A stretch of 7,207 bases of DNA from Chloroflexota bacterium (GTDB taxonomy: Bacteria; Chloroflexota; Dehalococcoidia; Dehalococcoidales; UBA2162): the NCBI GenBank assembly GCA_016202525.1, contig JACQOM010000141.1, forward strand, positions 1 to 7,207, written 5' to 3'. The notes under the pieces are model-generated. The model was not told the DNA's origin and did no database searches. It saw only the letters and a list, made by a program, of their open reading frames with translations. A program made the position numbers and the translations under genes. Positions 1 through 7,207 of the stretch are shown in pieces (the first letter of the stretch is position 1; each line of letters begins with the position of its first letter).

Positions 1-2
1 GG

Positions 3-398
3 CTAGCCGTGGTCGAGCAGAAGGAGGATACCTGCGAAAATTATGCCAGCCTTATTACCATCGCTGTTACTACTAGCACCGGCGTGACTACTATCGCCAT
101 AACCGTCATGCGCGGCGAAACGCATATTGTGCGGGTCAACGACTACTGGATTGATATTGTCCCTACCGGGGGTTATTTCCTCTTTAGCGACCATCTTGAC
201 CAACCGGGTCTTATCGGAGCGGTGGGCAAGATAACCGGTGATGCCAATATCAACATTAGTTCGATGCACCTCGGCCGTCTCAAGCCCAGGGGGCAGGCGT
301 TAATGATACTGGCTCTCGATGAGCCTTTACCGGAGAAAGCGCAGCAGCAAATACAGTCTATCACCGGTATCCATACCGTCAAGCTGGTAAGATTATAA
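3..398 (+). CDS. serA: D-3-phosphoglycerate dehydrogenase, C-terminal part (5' end outside window)
   Basis: Partial gene: the frame is open from the first bases of the window and stops at TAA 396-398, leaving 131 codons. The last 70 or so residues form an ACT domain, recognisable from the run LFSDHLDQPGLIGAVG, then NINISSMHLGR and a final hydrophobic strand ending VKLVRL. The preceding 60 residues fit the intervening, substrate-binding-like (ASB) domain of long SerA proteins, with IAVTTSTGVTTIAITVMRG-type beta strands. SerA oxidises 3-phosphoglycerate to 3-phosphohydroxypyruvate with NAD+, committing carbon to serine. ACT domains at this position usually bind serine for feedback control. The Rossmann and catalytic domains lie upstream and cannot be checked. 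The GTG at position 9 is internal and not a true start. Another ACT-containing protein is possible, but the ASB-ACT arrangement makes SerA much the best fit. Confidence 0.88.
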   Translation, partial: LAVVEQKEDTCENYASLITIAVTTSTGVTTIAITVMRGETHIVRVNDYWIDIVPTGGYFLFSDHLDQPGLIGAVGKITGDANINISSMHLGRLKPRGQALMILALDEPLPEKAQQQIQSITGIHTVKLVRL

Positions 399-419
399 TT
401 TTAAGCTGATGGATACCGG
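364..419. repeat. 11-base inverted repeat spanning the serA stop codon
   Basis: CCGGTATCCAT at 364-374, in the last codons of serA, is the exact reverse complement of ATGGATACCGG at 409-419, past the stop codon. The 34-base loop is AT-rich and contains the TAA stop. The hairpin could form in the mRNA, but no U-run follows the right arm, so it is not a standard intrinsic terminator. A role in mRNA 3' end stability or processing is possible. Confidence 0.5.
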
Positions 420-469
420 GTCCGACTCTGTCTACTAAAGATAATCTAAAAAATAGTAAGGAGGCTGCC

Positions 470-1240
470 ATGGAAATCGACTACAAAAAAGAAGGGAAGA
501 TTGCTATCTTTACGCTCAACCGGCCTGATGCCATGAATTCGTTTAGCGTTAAGTTGTTAAAGGAACTCTATGCGGCGATGGTCGATTTCCGGGACGACCC
601 GGATTTATGGGTCGGTATCGTTACCGGTGCTGGCGACAAATCTTTTTCAGCCGGCGCCGATATCAAAGAGCTGTTTCCCTACTGGAAAGAGCATAAGGCT
701 GACCCATGGTCGGTGCCGCTGGCGCCGATGCACCGTTTCGAGCTATACAAACCGCTGGTGGCGGCTATTAATGGCTATGCGCTGGCCGGCGGTATGGAGC
801 TGGCGCTGGCCTGTGATATCAGAATCGCCTCGGAGACGGCGCGCTTCGGGCAGACTGAGGTACGCTGGGGGGTATTACCGGCAGCCGGGGCTACATGGAA
901 ACTGCCCAGGACGATACCGTGGTGTAAAGCGGCTGAGATGAATCTGATGGGCAGAATGATTGATGCTCAGGAAGCCTACCGCCTGGGACTGGTCAATAAA
1001 GTCGTTCCCCAGGCAGAGGTGATGCCGACAGCCAGGCAATGGGCTGAGGAACTCTGTCAGATGGCACCTCTTGCTGTCAGAGCGGCCAAGGAAGCCATGC
1101 TCCGGGGTACGACTTTGGACAAGGAAGAAGGTGCGCGGCTTGAACACGCCCTGTTTACTTATTGTCTGGAGACTCAGGACCTGGCTGAAGGCAGGGCGGC
1201 TTTTATCGAGAAGCGGAAGCCTGTCTGGAAAGCCAAGTAA
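470..1240 (+). CDS. Enoyl-CoA hydratase/isomerase family protein (crotonase fold)
   Basis: 256 residues, the normal length for a single-domain crotonase. AAGGAGG at 458-464 sits 5 bases before the ATG. Family marks: an N-terminal strand IAIFTLNRPDAMNS (11-24), the first oxyanion-hole segment SAGADIKE (60-67), and the second, NGYALAGGMELALACDI (101-117). Two acidic residues, Glu110 (in GGMELA) and Glu130 (in FGQTEV), match the paired catalytic glutamates of rat mitochondrial enoyl-CoA hydratase (Glu144 and Glu164), with the same spacing of 20. Hydration of a trans-2-enoyl-CoA to a 3-hydroxyacyl-CoA is therefore plausible, acting in the cytoplasm. The C-terminal helices end in the familiar EGRAAFIEKRKP. 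The segment after Glu130 is tryptophan-rich (VRWG, ATWKLPR, TIPWCKA), so the substrate may be unusual; I cannot name it. The next gene is a dehydrogenase 45 bases downstream, probably co-transcribed. Isomerase or other crotonase activities remain possible. Confidence 0.9.
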   Translation: MEIDYKKEGKIAIFTLNRPDAMNSFSVKLLKELYAAMVDFRDDPDLWVGIVTGAGDKSFSAGADIKELFPYWKEHKADPWSVPLAPMHRFELYKPLVAAINGYALAGGMELALACDIRIASETARFGQTEVRWGVLPAAGATWKLPRTIPWCKAAEMNLMGRMIDAQEAYRLGLVNKVVPQAEVMPTARQWAEELCQMAPLAVRAAKEAMLRGTTLDKEEGARLEHALFTYCLETQDLAEGRAAFIEKRKPVWKAK

Positions 1241-1285
1241 TAAGAACTTTGTGCTCGATTTAAAACAGGAAGGAGATTTAAGCCG

Positions 1286-2197
1286 ATGGTTGATAAATTA
1301 AAGGGAAGAGTAGCGGCTGTTACCGGTTCCGGGCAGGGTATCGGGCGGGCTATTGCCGTAGCTCTGGCTAAAGAAGGTGCCAAAGTAATCACCAATAACC
1401 GCCGTGCCGGTACCGCCGGTGGCGATGCCGAGACTACAGCCAAACAAATCAGGGATATGGGGGGGAAGGCAGCGCCCTTCTATGGCGATGTGGCTAATTT
1501 TGAAGAGGCACGCCAGATGGTGCAGAAAGCCGTTGCCGAGTTCGGCCGGCTGGATATCGTCGTTAATAACGCCGGTGCTGACGCCGCTCACATGGTCTGG
1601 AACATGACGGAAGAGGAATGGGACAGGTCGGTAGATTCCTACCTGAAGGGTAGTTTCAACTGCATCCGGCATGCCTGTGTTTTGATGCGAGAGCAAAAAT
1701 GGGGACGGATTATCAATACGACCTCCGTGGAGCGGCTGGGGGCTATGGGGCACTGCAATTATGTGTCGGCCAAGGCGGGGGTAGTCGGTTTGACCAGAGC
1801 CATTGCCCGGGAGCTGGGCAGGTATAGTGTGACCTGTAATGCTTATGCTCCTCTGGTAGCTACGCGGTTTACGCTGAGCGATGATGCCGTGGCCGGTTTC
1901 AAAAAGCGCTATGAAGCAGGATTGATAACCAAAGCGCAACTGGACGAGTATATTAACCTGGACCCGCCGGAGACTGTGGGCCCGTTTATTGCTTACCTGT
2001 GTACTGAAGAGGCAGGCGATATCAACGGACAGGTGTTCGATGTCACCAAGGGCAACATCGCGATTTACTCGGAGCCGGTGAGAGTGAAGACCATACCCAG
2101 AAAAGACGGTCTCTGGACGGTGGAAGAGCTGATAAAACTGGTGCCTGAGAAGTTGCTGAAGGGCTACAAAAATCCGGCGCCACCCCAGCCGGCTTAG
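1286..2197 (+). CDS. Short-chain dehydrogenase/reductase, MFE-2 (17beta-HSD4)-like
   Basis: 303 residues with a complete SDR core. AAGGAG at 1270-1275 lies 10 bases before the ATG. Seen: nucleotide-binding TGSGQGIG (13-20), NNAG (94-97), catalytic Ser147 (NTTS), Tyr159 and Lys163 (YVSAK). The position usually held by the fourth catalytic residue, Asn, is Tyr119 (VDSYLKGSFN). After beta-2 the sequence reads ITNNRR, lacking the acidic residue of NAD enzymes and offering two arginines, which points to NADP(H). The insert around residues 40-50 and the order of motifs resemble the dehydrogenase unit of multifunctional enzyme 2. A roughly 45-residue C-terminal tail beyond the core (EPVRVKTIPRKDGLWT, then VEELIKLVPEKLLKG and a proline-rich end) is seen in some bacterial relatives. 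Likely reaction: 3-hydroxyacyl-CoA/3-oxoacyl-CoA interconversion, paired with the upstream hydratase. This is inferred; other alcohol or keto substrates are possible. Confidence 0.87.
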   Translation: MVDKLKGRVAAVTGSGQGIGRAIAVALAKEGAKVITNNRRAGTAGGDAETTAKQIRDMGGKAAPFYGDVANFEEARQMVQKAVAEFGRLDIVVNNAGADAAHMVWNMTEEEWDRSVDSYLKGSFNCIRHACVLMREQKWGRIINTTSVERLGAMGHCNYVSAKAGVVGLTRAIARELGRYSVTCNAYAPLVATRFTLSDDAVAGFKKRYEAGLITKAQLDEYINLDPPETVGPFIAYLCTEEAGDINGQVFDVTKGNIAIYSEPVRVKTIPRKDGLWTVEELIKLVPEKLLKGYKNPAPPQPA

Positions 2198-2252
2198 TGA
2201 AAAGAATCTGTAAGAACCTGACCTGAAAGAGTCTGTGCCGGAGCTTTTAATC

Positions 2253-2385
2253 GTCATTGCGAGACCATCCCGACTTTATCGGGAGGCGAAGCAATCCGTG
2301 TGGCGGGGAAGTGATACCTACTCCTCCCAGATTGCCACGTCGCTGAGATTACACTGAGCGAAGCGAATGTGCTCCTCGCACTGAC
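2253..2385. repeat. Imperfect palindromic dispersed repeat (GTCATTGCGAG type)
   Basis: The ends GTCATTGCGAG (2253-2263) and CTCGCACTGAC (2375-2385) are inverted copies matching at 10 of 11 bases. Inside are a nested GCAATC/GATTGC pair (2291-2296, 2330-2335), a small perfect hairpin TCCCGA-CTTTA-TCGGGA (2268-2284), and the words GCGAAGC and CCACGTCGCT. From memory, elements with these words recur between genes in Dehalococcoidia and some other bacteria. No coding potential is seen. It sits between convergent genes, where it could form a strong structure in either transcript. Mobility is not shown by this single copy. Confidence 0.7.
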
Positions 2386-2388
2386 AGT

Positions 2389-2406
2389 GGAGGAAGGAGA
2401 GGGGGA
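2389..2406. other. Purine-only tract in convergent gap
   Basis: Eighteen consecutive purines on the + strand, followed soon by another five-G run at 2411-2415. Read from the - strand, just past the DUF1015 stop, the transcript is C/U-rich and G-poor, the composition expected of a Rho loading site. The + strand version has enough GG pairs for a two-layer G-quadruplex. Both roles are inference from composition only. Confidence 0.3.
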
Positions 2407-2414
2407 TACAGGGG

Positions 2415-2434
2415 GTGAGGTTCATAAGATTACC

Positions 2435-2438
<4 letters not shown>
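2415..2438 (-). terminator. Hairpin overlapping the DUF1015 stop, possible 3' end signal
   Basis: GTGAGGT (2415-2421) and ACCTCAC (2432-2438) form a perfect 7-base stem with a 10-base loop, and the right arm includes the DUF1015 stop codon at 2435-2437. No U-tract follows on the - strand, where the next bases are C-rich, so an intrinsic terminator is unlikely. A Rho-assisted end or an RNA-stabilising hairpin fits better. Confidence 0.3.
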
Positions 2439-5918
<3,480 letters not shown>

Positions 5919-5922
5919 ACAG

Positions 5923-6699
5923 ATGCCAAAAGATGATAGACAAGTCCCACACCCCGGGGGAGACCAAAAATTCTGGCGGGATGAAATGGTAAAAAGGTAC
6001 GAATATCAGCAGAGCTTGGTCTCGGAGAAAAAAGAGGAACTTCTGGCTAATATCGCCAGAATAATCAATTACTTCTGCGAAGCATATTCGATAGATGTAC
6101 CTAGAATACTTGATATCGGCTCTGGTCCCGGAACTCCCACGACTTTATGCATGTACATCTTGGACAAAGTTCCAAAGAGCGTTGTAGTAGGCATTGACTC
6201 GTCTGAGCAGATGGCTGAACTTGCTAACGATAATCTTGTCCCAAAATACGGCCATCGATTTTCTGGAGTTATCAGCGATTTTAATTCTGAACGCTTCTGG
6301 ATGGCGGACATTAACAAGAAATATGATTTCATCACATCATCTGGTGCGCTGCATTACTTATCAGACCAAAGGATGGTTCCATTTCTGAAGGAAATTCTTG
6401 ACCATCTTGAAGATAGAGGTGCGCTTATAGCTTGCATAGGGAATCGCTCTATGTTTTCACAAATCTCCGAGATGGAGGATGTCTTTCGTATTGAGTTTAC
6501 CTATGACCAGCTTGAAAAAGATAAGCGCCCCAAAAACTTTCAGGAGTTTAGAAGAAGATTCGAAGAGACGGACAGAAAAGCAAACATTAACTGGCATAGT
6601 CACGATGAATGGTTGTTGGCAATGAAAAGTGCCGGCTTCAAAGAAGCCGATATTGTCTGGAATCTATGGGTAAGAAGTATATTCGTAGCTCTAAAATAA
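5923..6699 (+). CDS. Class I SAM-dependent methyltransferase, substrate unknown
   Basis: 258 residues from ATG 5923; the frame also runs from a TTG at 5908 inside ligA, rejected on ribosome-site grounds. The SAM-binding motif I is LDIGSGPG (63-70) after an N-terminal helical region. The acidic residue that holds the SAM ribose is Asp92 (VVVGIDSSEQM). A motif IV-like strand reads YDFITSSGALHYLSD (134-148), and the C-terminal strands GFKEADIVW and VRSIFVALK complete a Rossmann methyltransferase fold. There is no transmembrane segment. Family alternatives include small-molecule methyltransferases and distant CmoA-like tRNA enzymes; I cannot choose. G+C is about 42% by hand count over 6001-6660, against about 48-65% in lines sampled from ligA and 55% in pth, with many A/T-ending codons. 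This suggests acquisition by transfer. It is tightly spaced after ligA and probably rides on the ligA transcript. Confidence 0.85.
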   Translation: MPKDDRQVPHPGGDQKFWRDEMVKRYEYQQSLVSEKKEELLANIARIINYFCEAYSIDVPRILDIGSGPGTPTTLCMYILDKVPKSVVVGIDSSEQMAELANDNLVPKYGHRFSGVISDFNSERFWMADINKKYDFITSSGALHYLSDQRMVPFLKEILDHLEDRGALIACIGNRSMFSQISEMEDVFRIEFTYDQLEKDKRPKNFQEFRRRFEETDRKANINWHSHDEWLLAMKSAGFKEADIVWNLWVRSIFVALK

Positions 6700-6706
6700 C
6701 CTTTCT

Positions 6707-6713
6707 AGGAGGG
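6707..6713 (+). promoter_or_regulatory. Strong Shine-Dalgarno upstream of pth
   Basis: AGGAGGG, the best ribosome binding site in the window. Its AGGAGG core ends 10 bases before ATC 6723 but 19 bases before TTG 6732, the first ordinary start codon in the pth frame. An in-frame TAA at 6720-6722 rules out anything further upstream. Confidence 0.65.
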
Positions 6714-6731
6714 CGAAGTTAAATCGACGGC

Positions 6732-7207
6732 TTGAATCTAATCGTAGGTCTGGGTAATCCGGGGCGGAGTTATGCCAATAACCGGCATAACCTGGGGTTC
6801 ATGTGCCTGAGCTATTTCGCCAAAAAGCACGGCCTGAGTTTCGATAAGAAGCAGGGGCAGGCCAGGACCGCTTCAGGCGAGGTCGCTGGCCATAAAGTGA
6901 TATTGGCTCGCCCCCAGACCTACATGAATGCTAGTGGAGAAGCCGTGAGCTATTTGGTCAGGAAGTACAAAGTTAGCCTTGAAGACCTGATTGTCGTCCA
7001 TGATGACCTCGACCTGCCCGTCGGCAAAATCCGTATTCGTCGGGGCGGTAGTGCGGCCGGACACAAAGGGATTAAGTCTATCATTGCTGACTTGGGCAGT
7101 CCGGACTTTGTCCGCATCCGGGTGGGTATCGGGCAGTCGGGTGACAGTCGACTCAATGAAAATGACGTTATCGATTATGTCCTCGGCGGTTTTTCCGAGG
7201 AAGAGAA
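6732..7207 (+). CDS. pth: Peptidyl-tRNA hydrolase, 5' part (3' end outside window)
   Basis: 158 codons visible of a protein usually near 190. It cleaves peptidyl-tRNA released from stalled ribosomes so the tRNA can be reused, in the cytoplasm. The signature is clear from the start: LNLIVGLGNPG (1-11), NRHNLGF (17-23), PQTYMNASGE (61-70), VVHDDLDLPVG (88-98), GGSAAGHKGIKSI (105-117) and FVRIRVGIG (126-134). Asn9, His19, Asn66 and Asp91 match E. coli Asn10, catalytic His20, Asn68 and Asp93. E. coli Asn114, in GHNG, is Lys112 here. I chose TTG 6732 because it places the first residues as in other Pth proteins (MKLIVGLGNPG type), but its Shine-Dalgarno distance is long. ATC 6723 is an alternative. 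It follows the methyltransferase by 32 bases and may belong to the same transcript. Confidence 0.93.
   Translation, partial: MNLIVGLGNPGRSYANNRHNLGFMCLSYFAKKHGLSFDKKQGQARTASGEVAGHKVILARPQTYMNASGEAVSYLVRKYKVSLEDLIVVHDDLDLPVGKIRIRRGGSAAGHKGIKSIIADLGSPDFVRIRVGIGQSGDSRLNENDVIDYVLGGFSEEE

Noticed and set aside
440..445. GATAAT as a -10 box for a separate crotonase promoter
   Set aside because: No -35 match lies at 16-18 bases upstream and no TG extension is present; it could equally be chance in an AT-rich gap.
1298..2257. Long - strand open frame of 319 codons opposite the SDR gene
   Set aside because: The + strand frame has every SDR motif. The antisense translation shows no recognisable domain and is a shadow of a GC-rich coding region.
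2198..2434. Possible small gene or CRISPR unit in the convergent gap
   Set aside because: There is no open frame with a ribosome site, and the repeats are a single inverted pair, not regularly spaced direct repeats.

Overview
The window is bacterial chromosome of moderate to high G+C, about 55-60% in the ligA and pth stretches I counted by hand. It carries mostly core metabolism and housekeeping genes, with AGGAGG-type ribosome binding sites and some GTG/TTG-like starts. The N-terminal style of the DNA ligase, the gene content (DUF1015, ligA, pth) and a palindromic dispersed repeat of the 'GTCATTGCGAG ... CTCGCAATGAC' type together suggest Chloroflexota, probably class Dehalococcoidia. That assignment rests on recognition, not on a search.

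Left part, + strand (1-2197): the 3' end of serA (phosphoglycerate dehydrogenase, first step of serine synthesis, with its C-terminal ACT domain), then a crotonase-fold enoyl-CoA hydratase/isomerase and a short-chain dehydrogenase resembling the dehydrogenase unit of multifunctional enzyme 2. The last two are 45 bases apart and look like a small acyl-CoA operon. An 11-base perfect inverted repeat brackets the serA stop codon.

Middle (2198-3745): a convergent 237-base gap holds a roughly 133-base imperfect palindromic repeat, a purine-rich tract and a small hairpin. A full-length DUF1015 gene follows on the - strand.

Right part, + strand (3746-7207): a short divergent promoter region, where ligA appears to be driven by a perfect extended -10 element about 14 bases before its most likely start codon. 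After ligA, 4 bases past its stop, comes a class I SAM-dependent methyltransferase of distinctly lower G+C (about 42%). Then comes pth (peptidyl-tRNA hydrolase), which runs off the window end and lacks a normal start codon at the expected distance from its Shine-Dalgarno sequence.

I do not see a clear new multi-gene system. The points most worth following are the low-GC methyltransferase wedged between two housekeeping genes, the near-leaderless ligA start, the odd pth start, the possible serine-metabolism link of DUF1015, and the stereochemical question raised by the hydratase/dehydrogenase pair.
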